From Sulfitobacter sp. CW3 (lineage in GTDB: Bacteria > Pseudomonadota > Alphaproteobacteria > Rhodobacterales > Rhodobacteraceae): 64,000 nucleotides of DNA. The stretch lies in NCBI RefSeq assembly GCF_019392245.1, contig NZ_JAHXRL010000002.1, forward strand, positions 62,001 to 126,000, read 5' to 3'. The first letter of the stretch is position 1. Each line of letters opens with the position of its first letter. This document shows, one piece after another, positions 38,701 to 46,902 of the stretch. Made by a program: the position numbers and the translations under genes. Below the pieces are notes generated by a model, which worked only from the letters and a program-made list of their open reading frames with translations, had not been told where the DNA came from and ran no database searches.

Positions 38701-41518
38701 GGTCGACGGTTTGACCCTCCTCAAGGTCAACGAACCCCAGTTCGGAATCCAGTGTCCGGATCATCTCGTCCAGTGATTGCCTCCGGGCCGCCGCTGCGGC
38801 CACGACGGCGACATTTGCAGCCAGCACCTTGTCTGCGGTCAGCATGTTAGGGGTCAGCTGGGTTGTCGTCGCGATACCGGATTGCCCGCGCGAAGAACGG
38901 TTCGGTGCGCGCGCGCCTTCGATTGGCATATCGGCGGCGTTGAGTGAATTTACCTTCTGGTTATCTTTAAAATGCTCGCGACGCTCTGCGACTTCAGCCA
39001 GCGCCTCGGGGGTGCATTCGGCCACGGCAAAGTGTTCTGCGCGCATTTCACCGCGACGCAGCGGGATCAAACGCGAGCCACCCTGCCCGAGATCATTGGT
39101 GCGTGTAACCTGAACGCGGGTGTCTTTGGGCAAGGTTTCATTCTGCACAAGAAATGCATGGGTGACCGGACGCAAACCATAGAGCGAGTATTTTCCGTCA
39201 ATGTCGGTGACGACCGTCAGGCCCTCTTGTGTGACGATCCGGACGCCCGGGATGCCGGGTTCCGGCGCATCGCCCCGGATACCATTCGCATCGCAATCCA
39301 TGAAGACCGACCCAATAACCGTACCTTGGCGTGCCAGAACCCCACCGGAATTGTCGAGCCGGACCATGGCGCGCGCAACATTGGATTCGCGCAGCGTTCC
39401 CGTACCCGCCTGACGACCTGACAGTACGGCAGTGTTTTCGTTGCGCCCCTCGCGTGCGGCCGCCGTGAAATGCATTACATACGTCAGCTCGTGCTCGGAC
39501 AGCGGCCCGATCTGGCCAAGGTCAAAGAGCATGTCCCCCCCCTGCCCGCGCGCGGGATCCTCGAGCGGTTCGCCATCCAGCATGACCGATCCCGGCACCA
39601 GCGTCACACCATGCGGCGGGCGGTCCAGCAGTTCGGCACCGATAAGCGCCTGACGCATGTTGTTGCTAAAGCCCAGCGTATAGATCACAAATTCGCCTTG
39701 GCTCACGACATCACGGTCAGTGGTCTTTTGCAACGATAGCGGTGTCCCATAGTAGGGGTCGACGGGAATGTCCGAATTATAGACCATTCCGCCGGCGTGG
39801 CTAAACGCGTCACCCCAACCCGCCTCGGTCGTGATCCTGGTGAACCCGGAAAAGTCGTTGCGTGACGATGGGAATACCCATGCCGGCGCGTTGATAACGT
39901 CATAGCGGTACGTGCCTGCAGGCATTTGCCCAAAGACGAAGAAACCGCGTGGATCGGTGACGCTGCGCGAAATTTCGCGGTTCAAGGCGACGTCGACCAG
40001 TGCGATCGTAATGCCCTCGATTGCCGCATTGGACAGCGAGTTAAATAGAAAATTGCCCGGATTGATCAACAGGTCGTCAGTCAGCAACGTGCCGTTGCAT
40101 CGGGCAGTCGCGATCAAGGTATCGCCATCGGTGGTGGCCATCACGCTATCGCCCGATGTCGCCGTGTCCATGCGCGCCATCGGCAAGGCGGAGGTCAAGA
40201 AGATGCCAGTGTTTGCGCCGGTCTCGGTCGCGGTCACGGTCTCAATGTCGCCAGTCTGGGCGCTGCGGATGGTGACCGTCGTCACATCAACGCCAGACGT
40301 CAGGTTACAGCCGCCCGATGTCAGGCGCAGACGGGTATCGGTGCCTGGCGTGCCAAAGGCTTGCATCGCCCCGGTGGCGGGGTCTTCGAAGTGCAGCGCA
40401 CCAGAGCTGTCTCCATTGCGGGTAAAGATCGTCGTGTTCGACGCCTGCACCGCACTTTGCCCGTCATTTTCAAGATAGGCAGCCGCCGTGTTCACAACAT
40501 CCACATCACCGAGCGCAGCAGGCAAGCTGACCGAAAAGACGGGATCGGTCGCGCGGCCAACGATATAATCGCCTTCAAGAAAGAAGCCCACGGCATCGAT
40601 GTCATCGACCCGCCCGGGCTGGGCCGTGCGGTAGTCATGTAGCGGATCGCCAGCGCTGTGAAATAGCGCCACCATGCCGCCGGTCTGGATCACGCTGCGA
40701 AAAACAGTGTTAAGCGGGATCACGTCCCGGACCAGCACGCCGGTGCGGACGACACCGTCGATGCGCAGCGTTTCGCCGTCGATGGCGGAATAGCCTATGA
40801 TAGACTGTTCGGAGTTATTGCGGATCCGCAACGTGTAGTCGATCACAGTCGCCGCTTCGGTCTCGCGCGCAGATTGAACCTTTTCAATCTCAAGCGTACC
40901 GCTGACAATGAGTGTCTTGCCAAGCGCTTGGCCGTTTAGAGGGGCCTGGGTTTCGATATCGGCATCGGACGACGCGGTCACAAGAAGGGTCGAGCCCAGC
41001 GTATCGCCGGGAACCGCATTTTCCGAAACGCGGAATTCATAGATCAGCTGAAGACGCTCACCCGCCATCAAAGTAATCGGTGCCGTCAGATCGAATGCTC
41101 TTTCGCCATCATCGACAACACCGTTGCCATTCTGGTCTGCCACCAATTGTCCATTTCCGGTCAGCCCTGCGCCGGTACGGTCTTCGACGCGCATGACCGC
41201 ATCAAGCGGTACGTTCCCGCTGTTCAACACTTCAAAGTGGTACTGCGCCAACGCGCCACGGGTGAGCAAAAGTTCGGAGTATCCGGTGATCTCGATGTTC
41301 GGCACCGAAAGCACCCTCGCCTCGACCGGGTTGGAGAACACGGTCTCGACGATCCCGAGGGCGATATTGAAATAGGACGATTGTGCAACGTTGCGGATTA
41401 GGGTGCCGCCTGGAACCGGGTCTGCCTTGGATGGCTGGGGAAGAAGACCACACAGCAGCGCGACGGTCTGGAAGAACGTCGCGACACCGAGGCCCGCTTT
41501 CTGAAGACAACTGCGCAC
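35780..41518 (-). CDS. Giant DUF11/SdrD-like protein with predicted outer-membrane barrel
   Basis: 1912 aa with a GTG start at 41518 (AGGAGC 7 bases ahead). Residues 1-32 are a signal peptide. The N-terminal 1150 residues are beta-sandwich modules. A DUF11-like domain lies near 590-720 (LSLQKTTDRDVVSQGEFVIY). SdrD/CNA-B-like domains lie near 490-560 and 730-800 (GTVIGSVFMDCDANGIRGD, DIDGKYSLYGLRP). Calcium-loop-like motifs such as DQNGNGVVDDGE occur. From about 1170 the sequence changes to alternating polar/aromatic strands (LTLRYSSDRDTEDR, YWLYGGEANYAVGER, TQIRLSYGYEINRKSDLTL), as in an outer-membrane beta-barrel, ending FYLRFNLLLDNSLW. It would sit in the outer membrane with the sandwich domains displayed or periplasmic. 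It is the last gene of a three-gene operon. The barrel assignment is by pattern only. Confidence 0.8.
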   Translation of the reverse strand: MRSCLQKAGLGVATFFQTVALLCGLLPQPSKADPVPGGTLIRNVAQSSYFNIALGIVETVFSNPVEARVLSVPNIEITGYSELLLTRGALAQYHFEVLNSGNVPLDAVMRVEDRTGAGLTGNGQLVADQNGNGVVDDGERAFDLTAPITLMAGERLQLIYEFRVSENAVPGDTLGSTLLVTASSDADIETQAPLNGQALGKTLIVSGTLEIEKVQSARETEAATVIDYTLRIRNNSEQSIIGYSAIDGETLRIDGVVRTGVLVRDVIPLNTVFRSVIQTGGMVALFHSAGDPLHDYRTAQPGRVDDIDAVGFFLEGDYIVGRATDPVFSVSLPAALGDVDVVNTAAAYLENDGQSAVQASNTTIFTRNGDSSGALHFEDPATGAMQAFGTPGTDTRLRLTSGGCNLTSGVDVTTVTIRSAQTGDIETVTATETGANTGIFLTSALPMARMDTATSGDSVMATTDGDTLIATARCNGTLLTDDLLINPGNFLFNSLSNAAIEGITIALVDVALNREISRSVTDPRGFFVFGQMPAGTYRYDVINAPAWVFPSSRNDFSGFTRITTEAGWGDAFSHAGGMVYNSDIPVDPYYGTPLSLQKTTDRDVVSQGEFVIYTLGFSNNMRQALIGAELLDRPPHGVTLVPGSVMLDGEPLEDPARGQGGDMLFDLGQIGPLSEHELTYVMHFTAAAREGRNENTAVLSGRQAGTGTLRESNVARAMVRLDNSGGVLARQGTVIGSVFMDCDANGIRGDAPEPGIPGVRIVTQEGLTVVTDIDGKYSLYGLRPVTHAFLVQNETLPKDTRVQVTRTNDLGQGGSRLIPLRRGEMRAEHFAVAECTPEALAEVAERREHFKDNQKVNSLNAADMPIEGARAPNRSSRGQSGIATTTQLTPNMLTADKVLAANVAVVAAAAARRQSLDEMIRTLDSELGFVDLEEGQTVDRNTQNIRVKGKADLTLALMLNGRELGADRIGERTSWEKNNVQALEYIAVKLGAGKNTLTLIGRDGFGIERARKDITLMAPGTPAKYEIILPETASASPGSVVPVVVRVLDVRGMPVPASGTVTLHARLGLWDVDDIRAGTPGVQAYLDNGEATFDLIPPQVSGSDLVTVTGAFGRTEATIIFTPDLDERILIGVIEGAVSLGKNSDGLLDKDQFSSFEDTATGVRGEVYLKGAIRGDALLTLRYSSDRDTEDRLFRDIRGDQYYPVYGDNSERGQDAQSSENLFVKVEKGRSYILYGDIAIEPESSAFKLDGMRRVATGAKGHWENDKVSVTVFGARTAQEQMVQEIRGRGVSGPYDLNLSGYVQGSERVEVLVRDEQGDDILTSTPMRRGTDYILDFFRNTITFDAPVRQFDLDGNPVSIRVTYEVENEGAEKYWLYGGEANYAVGERTTIGARAVHADAPIGNPARERLQSGYIRHEGTTGAVWEAELARSENALGEADTAARLSYELQVERQRLSFEAIHTGENFLARGGLARPGSTQIRLSYGYEINRKSDLTLAAEYVRDRINDTKRLQFEALYARTLSKQLRGRIGFEHRQGLTQNLNESDTALVLGAHWSPQNRPGTVIEAELRHPLGGSGAATELTLGLYSEPKLGWRAYNEVELHFGDDAVMSRNTLGFTFEMNEWLSGRTELARSPGDTDTTYIQGLNADFKLNKTTTLDLGIEHARLLDANETELTSLAVGVKWGGGDGEWIGDADFDATSEDSGETYYASLGLAGQVTPDLTVLGRTRAALDNRNGKSQRRMRTRVGAAYRPLSDPRLEVLAWYEHRLEEKYNRTESHLWSVNASYEVDADLRVNGKYAGQHQAIDMSGGIAAKSRTQLVQAGVNYEFGNDLFQVGANVAHLWDNTGNSTNGLGAEFGFVPTKGTLLAVGYNKAGETLAGQNALYQEGFYLRFNLLLDNSLWNQLDGFLGN

Positions 41519-41565
41519 CAGATTGCTCCTAAATTGAATACGAATTTTGGGGATAGGTCAGAAAG

Positions 41566-41607
41566 AGGTGCCCCCGGGTAGGTTGGGGGGAACAGCCGGG
41601 GGCACCT
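41566..41607 (-). promoter_or_regulatory. Intercistronic hairpin between the DUF11 and barrel genes
   Basis: AGGTGCCCCCGG and CCGGGGGCACCT form a perfect 12-bp stem around an 18-base loop, 8 bases past the 882-aa gene's stop and 48 bases before the barrel gene. On the minus strand it is followed by CTTTC, so it could be a partial terminator that lowers barrel expression or protects the upstream mRNA. Confidence 0.6.
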
Positions 41608-41615
41608 GGGTTCGC

Positions 41616-44264
41616 TTAGTTGCTCACCTGAACAGTGAATTCTAACCTTGCGACCCCACCCGGCAGGATCGAGCCATGATCGCTCGATACGCTGGTCGAG
41701 GTGACCGTTGCGGTGCTACCTGCCGGGAATAGATCCTCGTCGCAAAGGCCGCCACAGTTTGTCACTGCGGTATATGCGGGCGCTGCGTCAGAGATGACGA
41801 CGTTGGTTGCGGGAGAAGAGCCGGTGTTCTCTGCCTCGATCATGTAGCGTATGCACTGACCGGGTTCGACAGGTTGACGGGTCTTGGTGAACGCGCTGTC
41901 CGGCGTAGTGGCACCATCACAATCAGCATCGATCGTCTGATACTTGTTCAGCGTCATATCCCCCGAGATGATAGTGATCCGGTCCTCGACCGCGTTGTCG
42001 GTGGTGTCGGCATCCGTAGCAGTACCCCCGTTCAGCGCCGCCCCGAGGCTGAGCGAACCGATTTCGGTTACACCTGGCGTCGCCGTCGACGGTGTCTGCA
42101 CACGGTAGATCAGCGAGATGCTATCCCCCGCAGCAAGGCCATTGACGCCGGGCGCAATGCCGTCTGTCAGGTCGTCAAAGTTGTCGATCACCGGCTCGGC
42201 TGCATCGATCACCCCGTTACCGTTCACGTCCCAAAAGATCGCGCCCGAGAAGTTGCTTAGACCGCTTTCAAGGATTGCCCCTTCGGTGATGACTGTATTG
42301 CCTTCGTTGGTGACCGTGTGGGTCAACTCAACGATGCCACCGGGTGCGGCCTGCGCGCTTTGGTCGTCGATGATCTTTACGTCGTAGATTTCGTTGACCG
42401 TGACCTGGTTGACGATGCGGTCACCCTGACCGGACACCGAAGATACCAGCGCGATATCGACCAGCGTATCGCTCGGAAGCGTGTCATCAGCCGGAACCAC
42501 GACAACCTGGAAGGTCGAGCTACCATCTGCCGGAATGGTCCCGGTGTTGGTGGCAATGCTGCCGTTGGCTGCGCGGAACTCGACAGTCCAGCCATCAGGC
42601 AGCGCCTGAGCCAGCGACAGGTTGAAGCTGTCAGAGACCGGACCTTCGTTCTGCACCACCATGTCGAACGTGACAGGTTGGCCTGGATCGGTTGTCGTGG
42701 TGATCCACGGATCGCCTGCGTTGGTCGGCACCGCGCCATCGCCCTCGACACCTGCAACACCGTTCTCAAGATCGACCGTAGCTGCAAGAACCTCTCCGGA
42801 GAATTCGGCGGTCGACACATCCGACACGCCTGACGAGTCAGAGATCGTGGTGATCGTCGCCGTGTAATCGGTGGTGGCGGTCGGTGTCAGGTCGGTCGGA
42901 AGCGTCGCGATCAGGGTTACCTTGGCGCTGCCTCCGATTGCGAGCGGGCCAATTGAACCGACGACCGGGGTCACACCGTCGGCACCGACAAAGCGGAATG
43001 TCGTGCCTGCGGGAAAGTCGACGTTGGCGACTTGCAGCGTCATGCTATCGGCCTGATTGGACAGATTGGTCAGCACAAACTCCTGACGGATCACGCCGCC
43101 TTGATAGACATCTCCGGTCTCGGTCACGATGTCGTTGTTGGCCGCATCATCATCCGTCGCCGAAGCGATGGTACCGTTCGCGGTTCCGTCCCCGTTGATC
43201 GCCGTATCCGCAACCGCAATCGCGTATTGGTTATCAACTACGATCGAGGCGGTGTTCGACGGTGGAAAGGCAACCCCGTCTACGTCTTGGCTGGCCACGT
43301 TGGTGATCAGGCCCGCGTTGGCGGTGCTGGCGACAACCGCTTGGAACGTCACGCTGCCAGAGCGGCCCGAAGCAACGGAAGAGATATTGAAATTAACTGT
43401 CTGCCCATCGTCGTAATCCCAGGCGATGGTTTCGCCCGACCCGTTGGTGCCATCGGCAAGCGTCGAGGCGTTGTCGTCATCCAGCGGGGCTGCCGCGTCG
43501 GACCAACGCGCCGATCCCGGCACATAGGACAGATTGCCGTCCAGAACGTCCTGTACCACATAGTTATTCGCAGCCGCTAAACCGGTGCTGGAATAGGTCA
43601 GGGTGATGGTCACGGTGTCGCCCGCATCAATGATGTCGGGGTTGCCGCCCGAAGCTGCATCCGCGACCATCGACTTGACCAGTTCGACGATGGCGTCGTT
43701 CGAAATGGTCAGGGTATCCGTGTTGATATCAAGTTCAGTGCCGTCTAGCGCCGACGTCGCAGTGATGGTGATCGTATCGGTGCCAGTCGCGGTCGACGCG
43801 ACAGAGGCTTCGATGACCACACCGAACTGCTCGCCGGGAGCCAGAACCGGGGTGGACGTTAGCGGTGTCGCGCTGTCGGCGACGCCGTCCATGTTGGCAT
43901 CCGGATAGAATACCAACTGCGTCGTATCAAGTGTACCGGTGTCGGCCTCGACCGCAGTCAGCAAGAAGCTGTCAGCCCCGTTGCCTTCGTTGGTGATGAT
44001 GTGCGGCAGGAATGCTTTCCCACCGGGTGCAATGGTTTCGGTGTTGTTAGATGTCAGTGTGACGCCGGCAACCTGCTGCACGATCGTTTCGACCGTGTTC
44101 GACGTCACCGTGATCGTGTCACCGGCCGAGTTGGTATAGGTCGCAACAGCTTGGTTGCCGATAACTGCGCCTGCTTCGGGGGACGCGCCGAACGCAGCAG
44201 ATCCGAGGGCGGCACCAACGGCTGCCGCACTTGCGGAACGCATGAAGAGAGAATGATAAGCCAA
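41616..44264 (-). CDS. Secreted DUF11-repeat surface protein
   Basis: 882 aa. Signal peptide about 1-26 (GSAAFGA end). The rest is a string of immunoglobulin-like DUF11/B_ant_repeat modules, for example VELVKSMVADAASG to VQDVLDGNLSYVPGSARW (about 195-260), and DPGQPVTFDMVVQNEGPVSD and GGIVELTHTVTNEGNTVI further on. Asp-rich calcium-loop-like motifs recur (DVNGNGVIDAAEP, DADCDGATTPDS). The last 100 residues form a module with CIRYMIEAENTGSSPATNVV and closing LEFTVQVSN. The protein is Thr/Ser/Asp-rich and almost Lys-free. AAGGAAAC precedes the ATG. No sortase motif or membrane anchor is seen. It is probably the main secreted subunit, held at the surface by the barrel protein encoded downstream. 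Confidence 0.82.
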   Translation of the reverse strand: MAYHSLFMRSASAAAVGAALGSAAFGASPEAGAVIGNQAVATYTNSAGDTITVTSNTVETIVQQVAGVTLTSNNTETIAPGGKAFLPHIITNEGNGADSFLLTAVEADTGTLDTTQLVFYPDANMDGVADSATPLTSTPVLAPGEQFGVVIEASVASTATGTDTITITATSALDGTELDINTDTLTISNDAIVELVKSMVADAASGGNPDIIDAGDTVTITLTYSSTGLAAANNYVVQDVLDGNLSYVPGSARWSDAAAPLDDDNASTLADGTNGSGETIAWDYDDGQTVNFNISSVASGRSGSVTFQAVVASTANAGLITNVASQDVDGVAFPPSNTASIVVDNQYAIAVADTAINGDGTANGTIASATDDDAANNDIVTETGDVYQGGVIRQEFVLTNLSNQADSMTLQVANVDFPAGTTFRFVGADGVTPVVGSIGPLAIGGSAKVTLIATLPTDLTPTATTDYTATITTISDSSGVSDVSTAEFSGEVLAATVDLENGVAGVEGDGAVPTNAGDPWITTTTDPGQPVTFDMVVQNEGPVSDSFNLSLAQALPDGWTVEFRAANGSIATNTGTIPADGSSTFQVVVVPADDTLPSDTLVDIALVSSVSGQGDRIVNQVTVNEIYDVKIIDDQSAQAAPGGIVELTHTVTNEGNTVITEGAILESGLSNFSGAIFWDVNGNGVIDAAEPVIDNFDDLTDGIAPGVNGLAAGDSISLIYRVQTPSTATPGVTEIGSLSLGAALNGGTATDADTTDNAVEDRITIISGDMTLNKYQTIDADCDGATTPDSAFTKTRQPVEPGQCIRYMIEAENTGSSPATNVVISDAAPAYTAVTNCGGLCDEDLFPAGSTATVTSTSVSSDHGSILPGGVARLEFTVQVSN

Positions 44265-44319
44265 TGCAAAGTTTCCTTGATCTTAGTGTTTAAATTCAGA
44301 GTTGGGACAGCACGACGGA

Positions 44320-44832
44320 TCAATCGACGCGGACGCGGTATGTATTGAAGGCGGTTTCGCCTGCGTTGAGCGGTTCAGAGAATGTCCAGCGGACAGATGC
44401 GATCTCGGCTTCTGGCAGCGGTTCTTCGTTCAGGGTGCCATCAGCGTCGGCCACCATGCGCATCGCGGGCAGTGTCGACCACTCAAGGCCTTCCTGCTCG
44501 GGATCAAGTTCGGCCTGAACCTCGAAAACCGCCTTGACCGAGGTGGTTTCGCCACCAAGCGTCAGCGTGACGCCTTGGGGCACCGGGGCCGCAATGACGA
44601 TCCCCGCCATGGCGTCAGCGGTCGTGTTCTCGTGGCTCAGTTGATAGTGGATTATTTCGCCCGGACGGACGGTGCCGCGCTCGGCGAGTTGCTCTTGTCC
44701 GTCCTCGGTCACTTCGACGACACGAAACGAAAACGTACTGGAAAGAGCTTCTGCGGAGGCCGCGAAACCGACCATCGAAAGTGCCGCCCCGGCGAATGCA
44801 GCCCGGGAGATCAGGGGGAGATGAATAAGCAT
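44320..44832 (-). CDS. Small secreted DUF11-like protein, first gene of the surface operon
   Basis: 170 aa. Signal peptide about 1-27 (AALSMVGFAASA). One DUF11-like beta-sandwich follows: RPGEIIHYQLSHENTTADAM, GIVIAAPVPQGVTLTLGGET, and a C terminus IASVRWTFSEPLNAGETAFN then TYRVRVD. The closing pattern resembles the ends of the 882-aa and 1622-aa surface proteins. MVADADGTLNEE is a possible calcium loop. With one domain it could be a cap, chaperone or minor subunit. Its stop is 55 bases before the 882-aa gene, in the same transcript. Confidence 0.75.
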   Translation of the reverse strand: MLIHLPLISRAAFAGAALSMVGFAASAEALSSTFSFRVVEVTEDGQEQLAERGTVRPGEIIHYQLSHENTTADAMAGIVIAAPVPQGVTLTLGGETTSVKAVFEVQAELDPEQEGLEWSTLPAMRMVADADGTLNEEPLPEAEIASVRWTFSEPLNAGETAFNTYRVRVD

Positions 44833-45314
44833 ATATGTTTCCCATTGAGGCCGGGTTCTAATCCGACAGTTGCAATCAACGGGCTCAGCACAAGCGCCGC
44901 TTATTACTGCATCAAGGGAATTGGATTGAATTGCACTTCAGCAAAAAGGTAGAAACACAGACCGAAAGATTTCGCTCTATTCTTTCGAATAGCGCCTCTA
45001 ACCCATGGCAGCGGAAATACCGGCGAAAAGTCAGGCCCAAGACCTGGCTTCAGCAATGGAAATCGAGAAAATAAGTACTCAAGCCATTATTTTAAGTCGA
45101 TAATTTCAATACTAGCGACGAAAACGATTCGTGTGCTCCCCTGTGCGCAGGCTCGTAATCCTGCACAAGGAGGCGGGCAAAAGGGTAGAAATATATCCCT
45201 TTGCGCCATTTTGTATCTATTTGGGTATAGTTCGAATGCGGATGCCTGTTTCCGGCTGAAGGGAAGGTACCATTATATCCAATTGTACAAGTACCCAACC
45301 GCACAGGCCCCTAA
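44833..45314. other. Promoter region between surface operon and signalling cluster
   Basis: 482 AT-rich bases between divergent genes. It should carry the promoter of the surface operon (minus) and of the receiver gene (plus). A TATAGT-like hexamer follows TTGCGC near 45210-45240, plausible for the plus gene. No RNA gene or clear operator was found. Confidence 0.5.
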
Positions 45315-45773
45315 ATGTTAAACTCAATAATTGTCATCGATGGTTCACAGTCTGCCCGAAATACCCTTGAAATCATCCTCGCCGGTTTTGGCTATAAAAA
45401 CGTACGGGGCTATCAACGCGCGTCCGATGTCCTGCCCGAAATCATCGACGGCACGCTGACCGCCGATCTGATTTTGATGGATCTCGATCTGCCCGGCGGG
45501 ATCGGCTTTTGCGCCAGCGTCAAGTCTTTGCCACAGTGGCAGCACGTTCCCATCCTTGCGATGCAGAGGCCCGATTGCAGGACCTCGCTTACCGAAGCGA
45601 TGCTGGTCGGGGTCAATGATTATATCCGCAAACCGTTTGAACGTCCCGAACTGCGGATCCGGATCAAGAATCAACTGCAATTGCGGTCCGAAATCACCCA
45701 CGGACGGGCACCCGTGATCCAAGTCGCCGCCGCAGCGTCACACCGGCAGCAAGGGCAGACGGCATTGCGGTAG
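45315..45773 (+). CDS. Atypical single-domain response regulator
   Basis: 152 aa: a receiver domain and a short basic tail, no output domain. The phospho-acceptor Asp56 (LILMDLDLPGG) and Lys106 (YIRKPFERPEL) are present. Two conserved features are changed. The N-terminal acidic pair is only Asp9-Gly10 (IIVIDGSQ), and the Thr/Ser of strand 4 is Gln84 (PILAMQRP). Such changes often alter metal binding or the switch. It may be a phosphate sink, a phosphorylation-independent adaptor, or part of the relay with the hybrid kinase 1.1 kb away. It is divergent from the surface-protein operon. Confidence 0.85.
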   Translation: MLNSIIVIDGSQSARNTLEIILAGFGYKNVRGYQRASDVLPEIIDGTLTADLILMDLDLPGGIGFCASVKSLPQWQHVPILAMQRPDCRTSLTEAMLVGVNDYIRKPFERPELRIRIKNQLQLRSEITHGRAPVIQVAAAASHRQQGQTALR

Positions 45774-45858
45774 AACGTCGAATTTCGGCTACAATCCAAG
45801 TTTAGCCAGCATCAGCCCAAGTAGATACCGTATCCGGATTTCTGGGGTAGTTTCTGGG

Positions 45859-46479
45859 TCAGACAAAACCGGCGTTGCGGGCGATCATCGCGGCGTCAGT
45901 GCGGTTTCGTGCATCCAGTTTGCGGCACAACGTCTTGACGTGCAGCTTGATCGTGACTTCCTGAAGATCAAGGTCGCGGGCGATTTCCTTGTTGGATTGT
46001 GCGCTCATCAGCCCGCGCAGCACTTGGCGTTCACGCTCGGACAGGTCTTTCTCGAAATCCGTCTCGTCCGGATCGTCCTTGCCCGACATGAAATTGACCG
46101 GCGCATAGGTTTCCCCCGCAGCCATGAACCGTACGGCATTCACCAACGATTTTGCCGGCAGCGTCTTGGGAAGGAACCCGATCGCGCCCATAGCCAGCGC
46201 CTGTTCCGCGATCAGGCGGGTCGCCGTGCCAGAAATCAGGCCCACCGGTTTGCCGCCATTGGCGTTCAGGGCAATCTTCAACCCCTCCAGCCCCTTCATA
46301 CCGGGCATCGTATAGTCGAGCAGGACCAGATCGAACGGACCGTCTGACCGAATTTTTTGCAGAGCTTCTTGCAGATTGCTGGCCGGAACGGTTTGCGCCG
46401 CACCGTCCATATCCAGAAACATCGCGATGGTCTCGCGGACCATATCGTGATCGTCTGCGATCAGAATTTTCAGAACCAT
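45859..46479 (-). CDS. LuxR/NarL-type response regulator
   Basis: 206 aa. The receiver has Asp8-Asp9-type acidic residues (LIADDHDMVRE), phospho-acceptor Asp55 (LVLLDYTMPGMKG), Ser83 (GLISG) and Lys105 (FLPKTLPAKSL), so it is canonical. The C-terminal LuxR helix-turn-helix has LSERERQVLRGLMSAQSNKE, IARDLDLQEVTIKLHVKTL and CRKLDARNRTDA. It should bind DNA as a dimer once phosphorylated. It is divergent from the hybrid kinase gene, its most likely partner, and lies between the two DUF11 loci, so control of the surface genes is a reasonable inference. Confidence 0.92.
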   Translation of the reverse strand: MVLKILIADDHDMVRETIAMFLDMDGAAQTVPASNLQEALQKIRSDGPFDLVLLDYTMPGMKGLEGLKIALNANGGKPVGLISGTATRLIAEQALAMGAIGFLPKTLPAKSLVNAVRFMAAGETYAPVNFMSGKDDPDETDFEKDLSERERQVLRGLMSAQSNKEIARDLDLQEVTIKLHVKTLCRKLDARNRTDAAMIARNAGFV

Positions 46480-46902
46480 TTGAAGTCTCCTAAACGCGAC
46501 CGAGCAATTGCAGTTTCTGGTATACTAGAGAGAAAAATCTCAAAGGACACACTGCTTTGCATCCTGACTGCGTTTATACGCGGCATTTCTTGCGACTATA
46601 CTTTCGTATATGCGATCTAGCCTTATTCTCGCTCGTTCCACAATCCATGACATCCTAAAAGTAGAAATCATGCAACGCGTACCCCTTACTAATTCCGATG
46701 TCTGAAACCAACCTCGACGGTCCGACAATCACATATTTTAAAAATGATAACGCGATGTCGCGCTGCGGCAAGGTCTGTCTTTGCAACGTTTACCTAACGG
46801 GTAGGAATAGCAGGTACCAAACCGAGTGGATATAATGCGGGTCGATCTGGCGGCTGGATAGGATTACAATCGCGTAATCTCATACATACTAAGGGATCAT
46901 CA
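46480..46902. other. Intergenic region between response regulator and hybrid kinase
   Basis: 423 AT-rich bases between divergent genes, holding both promoters. No gene, RNA, repeat or strong palindrome was recognised. Confidence 0.5.

Noticed and set aside
37607..40642. Several long plus-strand frames inside the 1912-aa gene
   Set aside because: All are antisense to a continuous protein with clear domains.
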